From Chloroflexi bacterium RBG_16_56_11 (GTDB lineage: Bacteria; Chloroflexota; Dehalococcoidia; Dehalococcoidales; RBG-16-60-22), in assembly GCA_001796865.1 (NCBI GenBank), contig MGNQ01000051.1, positions 65,103 through 129,102 of the forward strand: a DNA stretch of 64,000 bases, given 5' to 3'. Within the stretch, counting starts at the first letter, position 1. Every line of letters begins with the position of its first letter. Positions 7,884 to 15,470 of this stretch are shown one piece after another. The position numbers and the translations under genes were made by a program. Below the pieces are notes generated by a model that was not told the origin of the DNA, did no database searches, and saw nothing but the letters and a program-made list of their open reading frames with translations.

Positions 7884-8474
7884 GTGAAATCTCAGAAAAA
7901 ACAAAACAAGTTCCACTTTAAACCGCCCCGGGGCGAAGCAATCAGCGGGGAAAAGGTCAAGCTCCGCGATAAGAAGCTGTCCGACGTCCGCAACGACTTC
8001 AAATGGCAATCCGACCCCGAACTGGCCAGGCTCGATGCGGCCCCGGTGCTCATTATTTCTTTCGCCTTGTTCCTGCTCGACTATGCCACGGAGCTGCACG
8101 GTCCCCGGCATGACCGTTACCCACTGGCCGTGGAAACGGTCGACGGCATCCATATCGGCAACTGTAGTTGCTACGATGTCGATGAGACGAAAGGCGAGGC
8201 CCAACTGGGTATCATGATAGGCGAACGGGAATTCTGGGATAAGGGCTACGGCGCCGATACCGTAAACACGATGGTTGACCACCTTTTCAGTACCACCGGA
8301 CTGCAACGTCTCTATCTCAAAACGCTGGACTGGAACCTGCGGGCGCAGAGGTGTTTCCAGAAATGCGGGTTCGTTCCCTTTGGAAACTTGAAACGAAACA
8401 GTTATACCTTCGTGCTCATGGAAATGAAACGCGGGCAGTGGGAAAAGATACATAACAGCGAAAAATCATCATGA
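7884..8474 (+). CDS. GNAT acetyltransferase, RimJ/RimL type
   Basis: 196 residues starting at GTG 7884. Residues 20-180 form a GNAT fold like the ribosomal-protein/N-terminal acetyltransferases. IMIGEREFWDKGYGADTVNT contains the acetyl-CoA-binding Q/RxxGxG/A-like turn (KGYGAD), and the C-terminal RAQRCFQKCGFVPFG is the usual last strand. The first 20 residues are very basic (KSQKKQNKFHFKPPRG). The acceptor substrate is unknown. The stop overlaps the start of the next acetyltransferase by four bases (ATGA). Confidence 0.85.
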   Translation: MKSQKKQNKFHFKPPRGEAISGEKVKLRDKKLSDVRNDFKWQSDPELARLDAAPVLIISFALFLLDYATELHGPRHDRYPLAVETVDGIHIGNCSCYDVDETKGEAQLGIMIGEREFWDKGYGADTVNTMVDHLFSTTGLQRLYLKTLDWNLRAQRCFQKCGFVPFGNLKRNSYTFVLMEMKRGQWEKIHNSEKSS

Positions 8475-9058
8475 AAGCCGGCAAGATTGCTTTTAAGCGA
8501 CTTAAAGAAACTGACCTGCCTCTAATGCACCGGTGGTTGAACACGCCACATGTGAGTGAATGGTGGGAAGTCTCCGGCAAGAAACTGCCTTCTCTCGAAA
8601 CAGTGAGAGAAAAATACTTACCACGCATCAAAGGCAATGACCCCGTCGATTGTTTCCTGATAGCGTACGATGGCATGCCCATCGGCATGGTACAGTCCTG
8701 TAAAATGGATGACTTCCCCGCCGAAAAAGCAAATTTTAACCTCGACCAGAGCTGCGCTGCCATCGATATTGTTATCGGCGAGGAAGACTACGTTCACCGC
8801 GGCCTGGGCAGCAGCATTATTAGGGAGTTTCTAAAAGAAGTTATTTTTAAAAAGTACGCTGTAGATTGTTGTATCGTCGATCCATACGTGGAAAATGAAA
8901 TCGCTATCAGAGCTTACAATAAGGCGGGGTTTAAATATTTAAAGACTGTCTGGTATGAAAAAGAGAGCAGGCGGGAACACATTTTAAGTATCAATCGCGA
9001 TGAAATCGAACTCGACAAGGAAAAAGGGGGAGTAAAATATAAGGGGTTAGACACGTGA
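8471..9058 (+). CDS. GNAT acetyltransferase, AAC(6')-like
   Basis: 195 residues. The opening IAFKRLKETDLPLMHRWLN and the stretch IDIVIGEEDYVHRGLGSSII match the AAC(6')-type aminoglycoside/siderophore acetyltransferase branch of GNAT. RGLGSS is the acetyl-CoA pyrophosphate loop, and DPYVENEIAIRAYNKAGF is the C-terminal signature. It could modify an aminoglycoside, a siderophore or another amine, and sequence alone does not decide. It overlaps both neighbours by four bases (ATGA upstream, GTGA downstream). The AT content is higher than in the mtnA gene that follows, hinting at a different history. Confidence 0.82.
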   Translation: MKAGKIAFKRLKETDLPLMHRWLNTPHVSEWWEVSGKKLPSLETVREKYLPRIKGNDPVDCFLIAYDGMPIGMVQSCKMDDFPAEKANFNLDQSCAAIDIVIGEEDYVHRGLGSSIIREFLKEVIFKKYAVDCCIVDPYVENEIAIRAYNKAGFKYLKTVWYEKESRREHILSINRDEIELDKEKGGVKYKGLDT

Positions 9059-10104
9059 GAAAAGGCTGCCAGCCAGTCGCCTGGCACGGCGACCACGTCG
9101 TTATCATCGACCAGACGAGGCTGCCCGGCGAGGAGGTATACCTTAAGCTCGATGATTACCGGGAAGTGGCCGCTGCCATCCAGGAACTCAAAATCCGCGG
9201 GGCACCGGCCATCGGCATCGCCGGGGCGTATGCCGTCGCCCTGGGCGCCCGGAGAATCAAAACAGCGGAGCCGGGAAGATTCCGCAGGGAGCTACAGGAT
9301 ATTATCGATGCCATAGCCGCTACGCGTCCTACGGCCCGTAACCTCTTCTTCGCCCTGGAACGTATGAAAAAGGCCGCCATGCCCGGGCACAGCCCCGCTG
9401 ATATCAAGCAAGCCCTGGTCGACGAGGCTGTCAGGATACACGAAGAAGAAGCCGACGCCACGCACCACCTGAGCCTGTTCGGCGCGGGACTAATCGGGGA
9501 CGGATGGACGGTGCTGACCCACTGCAATACCGGGCCTCTGGCGACTTCTGGTTTTGGTACCGCCCTCGGCGTCATTATCGCCGCACGCGATCAGGGCAAA
9601 CTGGTCAAAGTCCTGGCCACGGAGACCCGCCCGCTTTTGCAGGGGGCGCGGCTCACCACCTGGGAGTGCCGCCAGGCCAGTATTCCGGTAACGCTGATTA
9701 CCGACTCCATGGCCGGTTATTTCATGCGAAAGAGGGAAGTAAACGCCGTCATCACCGGGGCCGACCGCATCGCCGCCAACGGGGATACGGCCAACAAAAT
9801 CGGGACGTATACACTGGCGGTGCTGGCGCGGGAAAACAGGATACTTTTCTACATCGCCGCCCCTACTTCCACCATCGACGGTTCGGTAAAGACGGGCGAC
9901 GCCATCCCTATCGAGGAGCGCAACCCCCGGGAGGTGACCTGCATCCAGGGCGTGCCTATCGCCCCCGAAGGGGTCGAAGCCGCCAATCCCGCCTTCGACG
10001 TTACCCCGCACCGGTACATCACCGCCATCATCACCGAGAAAGGCATCATCGGCAAGCCATTCCGCGAGGGAATTAAAAAACAGCTTGAAGGAGACGCACG
10101 ATGA
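9055..10104 (+). CDS. mtnA: Methylthioribose-1-phosphate isomerase
   Basis: 349 residues from GTG 9055, overlapping the previous stop by four bases. It converts 5-methylthioribose-1-phosphate to the ribulose form in methionine salvage. The catalytic Cys is C157 in THCNTGPLATSG and the catalytic Asp is D237 in ITGADRIAANGDTANKIGTY, equivalent to C160 and D240 of the Bacillus enzyme. IRGAPAIGIAGAYAVALGA at residues 48-66 is the substrate-binding segment. mtnP lies about 1.7 kb downstream. No mtnB, mtnC, mtnD or mtnW is in the window, so the rest of the classical pathway is not shown; a shunt is possible. Phosphorylation by MtnK is not needed because MtnP yields the phosphate directly. Confidence 0.95.
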   Translation: MRKGCQPVAWHGDHVVIIDQTRLPGEEVYLKLDDYREVAAAIQELKIRGAPAIGIAGAYAVALGARRIKTAEPGRFRRELQDIIDAIAATRPTARNLFFALERMKKAAMPGHSPADIKQALVDEAVRIHEEEADATHHLSLFGAGLIGDGWTVLTHCNTGPLATSGFGTALGVIIAARDQGKLVKVLATETRPLLQGARLTTWECRQASIPVTLITDSMAGYFMRKREVNAVITGADRIAANGDTANKIGTYTLAVLARENRILFYIAAPTSTIDGSVKTGDAIPIEERNPREVTCIQGVPIAPEGVEAANPAFDVTPHRYITAIITEKGIIGKPFREGIKKQLEGDAR

Positions 10105-10823
10105 ACGACCGGTCGCTGGAGTCCCGCCTCAAGACCCTCGAAGGCGATGTGAAGTCGCTCAGGAAACAGGTCGAAGACAGGGACCGCCAGCTGCAGACAC
10201 TCCAGGACATCGAAGACATCAAGCGGCTGCAGTGCGCTTACGGTTACTACCTGGAGCACTGGATGGCCGAGGAAATCATCGACTGCTTTTCGAACCGCCC
10301 GGAGGTCTCCGCCACCTTCGTCGAGGGGACTTATACCGGGCCGGAGGGCATCCGCCGGTACTTCAAGCCGGGGAGAGTAGTGCCGCCGGAGTTCCTCCAC
10401 ATGGTGCTGCAGGTATCGCCGGTGATTACCGTTGCGCCGGACGGCGCCCGGGCCAGAGGGAGGTGGTACGGCTACGGCAACGTCCTCTCCCGCTATACCG
10501 TCCCCCTCGACCACGCTTACATGGCGGTCATCTACGAGATGGACTACATCAAGGAGGATGGAGTCTGGAAGATACTGATTTTCCGGCTACTGATGCACTA
10601 CGCGTATACGTCCGGGAGGACGCCACAAGGACCGCCGGAGACCGGAGAGGGACGAGAGCGACCCACGCTCAGCCCGGACGTCTGGGCGGAGTACGATACG
10701 GAGTACCCCTCCGGCTATATCTACCCCTTCCACTTCGTGCACCCGGTCACCGGCCAGCCGACCTCCGAGGCCAGGCGCAACGCCGGGCTAAAGCTCAAAC
10801 CGAACAGATTCCGGCGCCGGTAG
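10101..10823 (+). CDS. NTF2-like (SnoaL-type) protein with N-terminal coiled coil
   Basis: 240 residues. Residues 1-32 look like a short coiled coil (ESRLKTLEGDVKSLRKQVED). From about residue 33 the IKRLQCAYGYYLEHWMAEEI start and the VEGTYTGPEGIRRYFK segment match SnoaL_4/NTF2-like domains found in dehydratases, cyclases and ring-hydroxylating small subunits. A C-terminal tail of about 70 residues rich in Pro and Arg follows. Catalytic function is unknown. The start overlaps the mtnA stop (ATGA), so it is co-translated with mtnA, but no link to methionine salvage is known to me. Confidence 0.7.
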   Translation: MNDRSLESRLKTLEGDVKSLRKQVEDRDRQLQTLQDIEDIKRLQCAYGYYLEHWMAEEIIDCFSNRPEVSATFVEGTYTGPEGIRRYFKPGRVVPPEFLHMVLQVSPVITVAPDGARARGRWYGYGNVLSRYTVPLDHAYMAVIYEMDYIKEDGVWKILIFRLLMHYAYTSGRTPQGPPETGEGRERPTLSPDVWAEYDTEYPSGYIYPFHFVHPVTGQPTSEARRNAGLKLKPNRFRRR

Positions 10824-10825
10824 AA

Positions 10826-11101
10826 AGGTCAAAATCCACCCCCTTTGTCCCTCTCCTTTACGAAAGGAGGGGGAATTTTTATGAGAGGGGTTGCACCAGT
10901 CTCGGAGCTATCCTATACTTTAGATACGTTGGGAATAGACAAAATCCCCCTTTTTCCCCCTTTTCCAAAGGGGCATGTTAGTTTCTCCCTTTAGTAAAGG
11001 GAGATTAAGAGGGATTTTATCGGGGCGTCTAAGAGGGGCGACGCCCCTCTTCTCTATCCTTCCCCCTCTCCTTTGAAGGAGAAGGGGATTAAGGGGGTGA
11101 G
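10826..11101. repeat. Cluster of purine/pyrimidine-rich palindromic repeats
   Basis: The gap holds at least four hairpins: CCCTCTCCTTTACGAAAGGAGGG (10849-10871), CCCCTTTTCCAAAGGGG (about 10959-10975), TCTCCCTTTAGTAAAGGGAGA (10983-11003) and CTCTCCTTTGAAGGAGAAGGG (11064-11084). The segment GGGGCGTCTAAGAGGGG recurs at 36795-36811. The right end (GGGGGTGAGG) probably supplies the ribosome-binding site of the AT-rich gene that follows. No coding potential was seen. Confidence 0.7.
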
Positions 11102-11109
11102 GTAGAATA

Positions 11110-11784
11110 ATGGATAAAAAACATCTAATAATATCGCTTTGTATTCTCGTTATCGGTGGAATATTTGCTGTTGCAGTAGTGGTAACACCATTTTTTTTAT
11201 ATCCAAGTTCAGATGAATCAATAAATTGGGCGCGAGCTAGAACAACGCTTAGTGCGGTAACAATTCCGATAGTCATATTTGGTTTCTATTTCACAACGAT
11301 TCAATTCCGTAAATCGTTAGCTAAACCTAGGATAAAAGTGGTTTTTAATGAAAAGGGCGAACAACAAGCAATTGTAGAGTATACTGACGAAAATAGGGGT
11401 GCCTTGCCACATCCTTTCATGATAAACGAAGGAACTGCCGTAGCAAGATTCTTTCAAATAGTCGTGACAATACCAAAAAATATTGGGAATTATAGAGCAA
11501 GAGATTATTTAGCCGATGCCCGTTACGTTTCGCTTGATGATTTTGATACCGATAATTATGTTTTTACCTATACAAACGATGGAAGATACACATTGTTTGT
11601 TAAGAAACCCTATTCTGATCCTGTGTTCTCACTTGAATCGGTGTTAGATTATAAAAAATGTATCGAATTATTCAATACCGGTTTCACATTAAAATATGAA
11701 ATTTACGGTGATTGGGGAGAACCACAAAAGGGCGAACTTAAGGTAATTTTAAAAAAACAGGAGGCCCTCCATGCCCATACCTGA
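11110..11784 (+). CDS. Unrecognised membrane-anchored protein, AT-rich
   Basis: 224 residues of no family I recognise. Two hydrophobic segments at the N-terminus (about residues 5-28, LIISLCILVIGGIFAVAVVV and on, and residues 46-64, TLSAVTIPIVIFGFYFTTI) are separated by a short polar loop. The remaining 155 residues form a soluble domain that would lie on the cytoplasmic side if both segments span. Base composition is strikingly AT-rich compared with mtnA and mtnP, and codon use differs. It follows a repeat cluster and ends 14 bases inside mtnP. The gene therefore looks inserted into a mtnA-mtnP operon by horizontal transfer. Confidence 0.6.
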   Translation: MDKKHLIISLCILVIGGIFAVAVVVTPFFLYPSSDESINWARARTTLSAVTIPIVIFGFYFTTIQFRKSLAKPRIKVVFNEKGEQQAIVEYTDENRGALPHPFMINEGTAVARFFQIVVTIPKNIGNYRARDYLADARYVSLDDFDTDNYVFTYTNDGRYTLFVKKPYSDPVFSLESVLDYKKCIELFNTGFTLKYEIYGDWGEPQKGELKVILKKQEALHAHT

Positions 11785-12646
11785 AGCCAGGCTTGCCGTC
11801 ATCGGCGGGACGGGGCTATACGATATCGAGGGGCTGACGGACGTTACCGAGGTCAGGCCGGAGACGCCGTTCGGCAGGCCTTCCGACATAATCGTGGTGG
11901 GGCGGCTGGGCGAGGTGGGCATCGCCTTTCTGCCCCGGCACGGCAAAGGCCACCGTATCTCCCCTACCGGGGTCCCCTCCCGCGCCAATATCTACGCCCT
12001 TAAAGCGCTCGGCGTGGAGTTCATCATCTCGTCAAACTCGTGCGGCAGCTTCAAGGAGGAGCTTAAACCCGGGCACCTGCTCGTGCCGGACCAGGTCATC
12101 GACCGCACCCGGCAGCGCGCCAGCACCTTCTTCAGCGAGGGAATCGTCGCCCACATCCAGTTCGCCGACCCCTTCTGCCCGGTGCTGAGCCGCATCGTCT
12201 ACGAGTCCGCCGTGGCGGCCGGGGCCACCGTTCACCGGGGCGGCACCTTCGTTGTCATGGAAGGGCCAGCCTTCTCCACCCGCGCCGAGTCGAGGCTGTA
12301 CCGCTCCTGGGGCGCCGATGTCATCGGCATGACGGTCCTGCCGGAAGCCAAGCTCGCCCGCGAGGCGGAAATCTGCTACGCGTCTATCGGCTGCATCACC
12401 GACTACGACTCCTGGCACGAGACCAGGGAGACGGTCACCGTCGAGGCAATCCTGACAACCATGCGCAACAACATCGACCACGCCAGGAAGACCATACGGC
12501 TGGCGGCGGGGAAGATACCGGAAAAGCGAGATTGCGCCTGCGCCACCGCTTTAGGACCGGCCATCGTCACCGACCTTTCCCTGGCGCCCGCCGCGCAGAA
12601 GAAAAAGCTCGACCTGCTCATCGGAAAATATTTGAAGAAGGCATAA
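11771..12646 (+). CDS. mtnP: S-methyl-5'-thioadenosine phosphorylase
   Basis: 291 residues, normal for the family. It cleaves methylthioadenosine with phosphate to adenine and methylthioribose-1-phosphate, the MtnA substrate. Visible family features are IGGTGLYDIEGL at the N-terminus, PRHGKGHRISPTGVPSRANI (phosphate and ribose binding), SNSCGSFKEELKPGHLLVPD, the substrate-binding VVMEGPAFSTRAES, and a DYDSW purine-site motif. AGGAGG lies eight bases before the ATG. The start lies within the end of the AT-rich gene, and the next gene begins four bases after the stop. The adenine released could feed the adenine deaminase encoded at 45089. Confidence 0.94.
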   Translation: MPIPEARLAVIGGTGLYDIEGLTDVTEVRPETPFGRPSDIIVVGRLGEVGIAFLPRHGKGHRISPTGVPSRANIYALKALGVEFIISSNSCGSFKEELKPGHLLVPDQVIDRTRQRASTFFSEGIVAHIQFADPFCPVLSRIVYESAVAAGATVHRGGTFVVMEGPAFSTRAESRLYRSWGADVIGMTVLPEAKLAREAEICYASIGCITDYDSWHETRETVTVEAILTTMRNNIDHARKTIRLAAGKIPEKRDCACATALGPAIVTDLSLAPAAQKKKLDLLIGKYLKKA

Positions 12647-12650
12647 CGCT

Positions 12651-13688
12651 ATGTCCATTATAGAGTTCAACTGCCTGCCGACCAACATCGGCAGCCTGCC
12701 CTACACCGACCCCGTCAAGGCGTGCTCGGTGGTCGCCCGGCACCTGAAAGACATCCCCGTCTGGCCCCAGCTGCCACGCCGGTCCTTCCTGGAAAACCTG
12801 TACGTCCAGGCCAGCGAGGGCTTCCCCGGCCTGGTCGTTGAAGTCGACCGCGTTTATGTCAACACGGCCGCAGATTTTCAGAAGCCGCTGGAGGAGCTTT
12901 ATGCGGCATATCTGGAGAACGACATCGGGCGTTTCCCCATCGGCCGGGACCACGCCGCCGGGCTGTACGAGTTCCTGGGGAAGACGGACCTCACGCCGCG
13001 CGCCGTCAAGGGCCAGGTCATCGGGCCGCTCTCCTGGGGGCTGACCGTCACCGACGAAAACAGGCGCGCCATCCTCTACCACGAAATCCTCGGGGACGCC
13101 GTGCCTAAATTCCTCAAGCTCAAGGCCGCCTGGATGGAAAGGGAGCTTGCCCGCGTCTCGAAGAATACCATCATCTTCGTCGACGAGCCGATAATGGCCT
13201 CCTACGGGTCGATTGTCGCCACCGGCCCGTTCTCCAATCCTGAGAAAATCGCCGGAATGATCAACGAGGTCTTCGAGGGCATCCGGGGACTGAAGGGAAC
13301 GCACTGCTGCGGCAACACCGACTGGTCGGTGCTGCTCAAGACGAACCTGGACATCCTCAACTTCGACGCTTACAGCTACGCGGAGTCGGTCAGCCTCTAT
13401 CCCGAAGAAATCAAGCGGTTCCTGGCCCGCGGCGGCTGTATCGCCTGGGGCATCGTGCCCAACGACGCGGAGTCCATCGGCCGGGAGATGGTAGCCAGCC
13501 TGAAAGACCGCCTCGAAGAGGCCATGGCCCCCTTTACCCGCCACGGCGTCCGCTTCCGGGATCTGGCGGCGCAGAGTCTCATCACGCCGCGCTGCGGCCT
13601 GGACGGCCTTACCGAAGACGGCGCTGAAAAGGTCCTGGAATTGCTGACCGGTCTTTCCGGGGAGATGAGGCGAAAATATGGACTGTAG
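12651..13688 (+). CDS. Core-MetE-like methyltransferase (cobalamin-independent methionine synthase C-terminal domain)
   Basis: 345 residues, about the length of only the C-terminal barrel of MetE, without the N-terminal folate half. PTNIGSLPYTDP opens the domain. The zinc ligands of MetE (His-x-Cys, Glu, Cys) appear to be H218 and C220 in GTHCCGN, possibly E245 in YSYAES, and C315 in ITPRCGLDGL. VDEP at 177-180 matches MetE's DEPA strand. Single-domain MetE proteins are known (named MesA-MesD in published work) that take methyl groups from corrinoid proteins rather than folate. It begins four bases after mtnP and so probably belongs to methionine metabolism. Methyl donor and true product are unproven. 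Confidence 0.75.
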   Translation: MSIIEFNCLPTNIGSLPYTDPVKACSVVARHLKDIPVWPQLPRRSFLENLYVQASEGFPGLVVEVDRVYVNTAADFQKPLEELYAAYLENDIGRFPIGRDHAAGLYEFLGKTDLTPRAVKGQVIGPLSWGLTVTDENRRAILYHEILGDAVPKFLKLKAAWMERELARVSKNTIIFVDEPIMASYGSIVATGPFSNPEKIAGMINEVFEGIRGLKGTHCCGNTDWSVLLKTNLDILNFDAYSYAESVSLYPEEIKRFLARGGCIAWGIVPNDAESIGREMVASLKDRLEEAMAPFTRHGVRFRDLAAQSLITPRCGLDGLTEDGAEKVLELLTGLSGEMRRKYGL

Positions 13689-13874
13689 CATCACCACAAA
13701 AAAAGCCCGCTGCATCTGAACCTGTGAGCCCTGCCCGCGCGGGGGCAATGCTGCGAGTGTACCGCCTACCCCCTGGAAAACCACGGGCTACCTGTGTGCG
13801 CCTTCCTGCCGGAGGTGGAACGCACGTACGACCGGTCGTTCCAGCGCTTCGCGGTGTGGGTGAAGGAGAAGTAG
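13678..13874 (+). pseudogene. Small Cys-rich DUF6485-like gene with nonsense codon and frameshift
   Basis: From ATG 13678 the frame reads MDCSITTKKARCI, then TGA at 13717-13719, then TCEPCPRGGN. After one missing base near 13749 a second frame continues as CCECTAYPLENHGLPVCAFL and ends EVERTYDRSFQRFAVWVKEK at 13874. Joined, these give a 65-residue protein with the Cys spacing and the TYDRS ending of DUF6485 proteins, which are probably metal-binding. Two independent lesions make it a pseudogene unless sequencing errors are involved. It overlaps the end of the MetE-like gene by 11 bases and the next start by one. Confidence 0.75.
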
Positions 13875-14644
13875 TGAAAAAAGCTGACTACAGTAAAATC
13901 GCGCCACTCTATGATAAAGGTCGTTCTCTATCGGAAGAAAACATCGACCTGTGGCTTAAGATAATTTCACGGTTATCCGGCGCCAGAGAAGGGGCCCGGC
14001 TGCTCGACCTCGGTTGCGGCACGGGAAGATTTGCCATCCCGCTAGCAACAAAACTGAATTACAGCGTCACTGGGGCGGATTCGTCAAAAGAAATGCTCGC
14101 CAAAGCCAGAGAAAAAGATGCCAATAGGCTGGTGAAATGGGACATTGAGGACGCCCAGAGCTTGTCCTATCCCGATAAGTCTTTTGACCTGGTCTTTATG
14201 TCTTTCCTCCTGCAACATTGCGAAGACCCGGCCAGAGCCCTCCTCGGATGCCGGCGCGTTCTTAACGACCGGGGAGTAATTCTCATCCGGCATGCGGAAA
14301 TCGAACAGATTCAAGATGATGTTGTGCATACGTTCTTTCCGGAAACGCTCGCTATCAATGTCGCCAGACCCGCTTCCGCCAAAAGAGTGGAGAGTTGGCT
14401 GAGTGAAGCCGGGTTCTCTCACATCATATCAGAAGAGATAGCTCAGCAGACCTACACTACCGGAGCGGCGCGCCTGGAAGCAGTCTTGTTAAAAGGTGTT
14501 TCCACCCTGACCATGATACCGCAGGAAGCCTTCGAACGCGGCGTTAAAAAACTGAAGCAATATATTCATAAAAACCCGGATGACCCCTGGCTGCTATATG
14601 ACAGAATTACCCTGACCGCCGGATATAAATCTAAAACTGCCTAA
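13874..14644 (+). CDS. Class I SAM-dependent methyltransferase
   Basis: 256 residues from GTG 13874, which overlaps the stop of the decayed upstream gene (TAGTG). Motif I is LLDLGCGTGRFAIPLA at residues 44-59. The acidic motif II residue lies in VTGADSSKEM, and motif IV region FDLVFMSFLLQH follows. It resembles UbiE/type-11 methyltransferases. The second half (about residues 150-256) is helical and probably holds the acceptor site. The substrate is unknown. The upstream frame to 13724 is only the trailing part of the DUF6485 remnant. Confidence 0.83.
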   Translation: MKKADYSKIAPLYDKGRSLSEENIDLWLKIISRLSGAREGARLLDLGCGTGRFAIPLATKLNYSVTGADSSKEMLAKAREKDANRLVKWDIEDAQSLSYPDKSFDLVFMSFLLQHCEDPARALLGCRRVLNDRGVILIRHAEIEQIQDDVVHTFFPETLAINVARPASAKRVESWLSEAGFSHIISEEIAQQTYTTGAARLEAVLLKGVSTLTMIPQEAFERGVKKLKQYIHKNPDDPWLLYDRITLTAGYKSKTA

Positions 14645-14712
14645 TCCTTCCTTTAAATAGGTCCTTTAATCGGGACTGGCGGTAAATCCTGATTTGAGCT
14701 ATAGTATTAACG

Positions 14713-14808
14713 ATGAACAAATCCAAACGAAACGCCTGGCACAAGCACCTGAAACGGGGCAAAAAGGTCAAAGAGCAGCGAAAAGCCCTGGCTAAAACAG
14801 TTAGATAA
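14713..14808 (+). CDS. Very small basic protein (31 aa)
   Basis: ATG 14713 to TAA 14808 encodes a 31-residue protein with 14 Lys/Arg and three His, beginning MNKSKRNAWHKHLKRGKKVK. It has no hydrophobic segment and would probably bind nucleic acid. There is no strong ribosome-binding site. The composition is far from random for this GC-rich background and recalls the tiny basic protein at 31559-31639. TATAGTATTAACG just upstream could be a -10 box giving a very short leader. The family is unknown to me. Confidence 0.45.
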   Translation: MNKSKRNAWHKHLKRGKKVKEQRKALAKTVR

Positions 14809-14877
14809 AGCCCGGCAACCCGGCAACGGGTACGGACCGGGCGCGACCGGCGTCACGACCGATAGTTGGCGGCAGGC

Positions 14878-15447
14878 ATGAAGCCAGTTTATCTCCTGAC
14901 CGGCAGGCCCGGGACCGGCAAGACCAGCATCATCAAGCAGGTGGCAGCCGATCCCCGCATCAAGGCAGACGGGTTCTTCACCGAAGAAATAAGGGAGCGG
15001 GGAACCAGGGTGGGGTTCCGGCTGGTCACCCTAGACGGGCTGGAGACTGTCCTGGCACACGTCAATTTCAACAAGAGATACCACGTCGGCAAATACGGTG
15101 TGGACGTGGCCGCCCTGGAAGAGGTCGGCGTCCCCGCCCTCCTCACCCCTGCCCGGGACGGGCTCACCATCGTCGACGAAATAGGCAAAATGGAGCTCCT
15201 GTCCGCGGCTTTCCGGGAAGCCGTCAAACGAATAGTCGACGGCGGTAAAAAGGTCCTCGGAACGATAACATCCGACCCGCACCCCGACGCCGACGCCATC
15301 AAGCTGCATCCCAACGTGAAAGTGATTAATCTGACCCGGGAGTACTATCCACAGGTGGTGGTCGACCTCTACGGCTGGCTGGGGATAACACCCAACCCCG
15401 ACCTGAGATTTACGTTATATAATAAAAATGCCCGCATAGTGAGTTGA
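14878..15447 (+). CDS. THEP1-type nucleoside-triphosphatase
   Basis: 189 residues from ATG 14878. The Walker A motif is TGRPGTGKTS at residues 8-17 and Walker B is TIVDEIGKMELLS in the middle of the protein. THEP1 (NTPase_1 family) proteins from Aquifex and archaea hydrolyse NTPs, and their cellular role is unsettled. FFTEEIRERGTRVGFRLVTL is the family signature after Walker A. The stop TGA overlaps a possible TTG start of the next gene. A TTG start at 14866 would add only four residues. Confidence 0.88.
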   Translation: MKPVYLLTGRPGTGKTSIIKQVAADPRIKADGFFTEEIRERGTRVGFRLVTLDGLETVLAHVNFNKRYHVGKYGVDVAALEEVGVPALLTPARDGLTIVDEIGKMELLSAAFREAVKRIVDGGKKVLGTITSDPHPDADAIKLHPNVKVINLTREYYPQVVVDLYGWLGITPNPDLRFTLYNKNARIVS

Positions 15448-15470
15448 ATAGTATTGGTGGAGATAATTTC

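Noticed and set aside
7062..8453. A 463-codon open frame on the minus strand
   Set aside because: It lies entirely opposite the PAC2 and acetyltransferase genes, which have recognised motifs. The translation is low in family-like patterns and is a product of GC-rich codon structure.
8471..9058. Aminoglycoside-resistance gene
   Set aside because: The GNAT branch fits AAC(6')-like enzymes but also siderophore and other amine acetyltransferases; the chromosomal context gives no support for resistance.
13717..13719. TGA in the DUF6485 remnant read as selenocysteine
   Set aside because: A frameshift 30 bases later is also needed, no SECIS-like hairpin was recognised directly after the TGA, and a simple pseudogene explains both.
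12618..13784. A 388-codon minus-strand frame
   Set aside because: It mirrors the MetE-like gene, whose translation has zinc ligands and conserved blocks; the minus frame has none.
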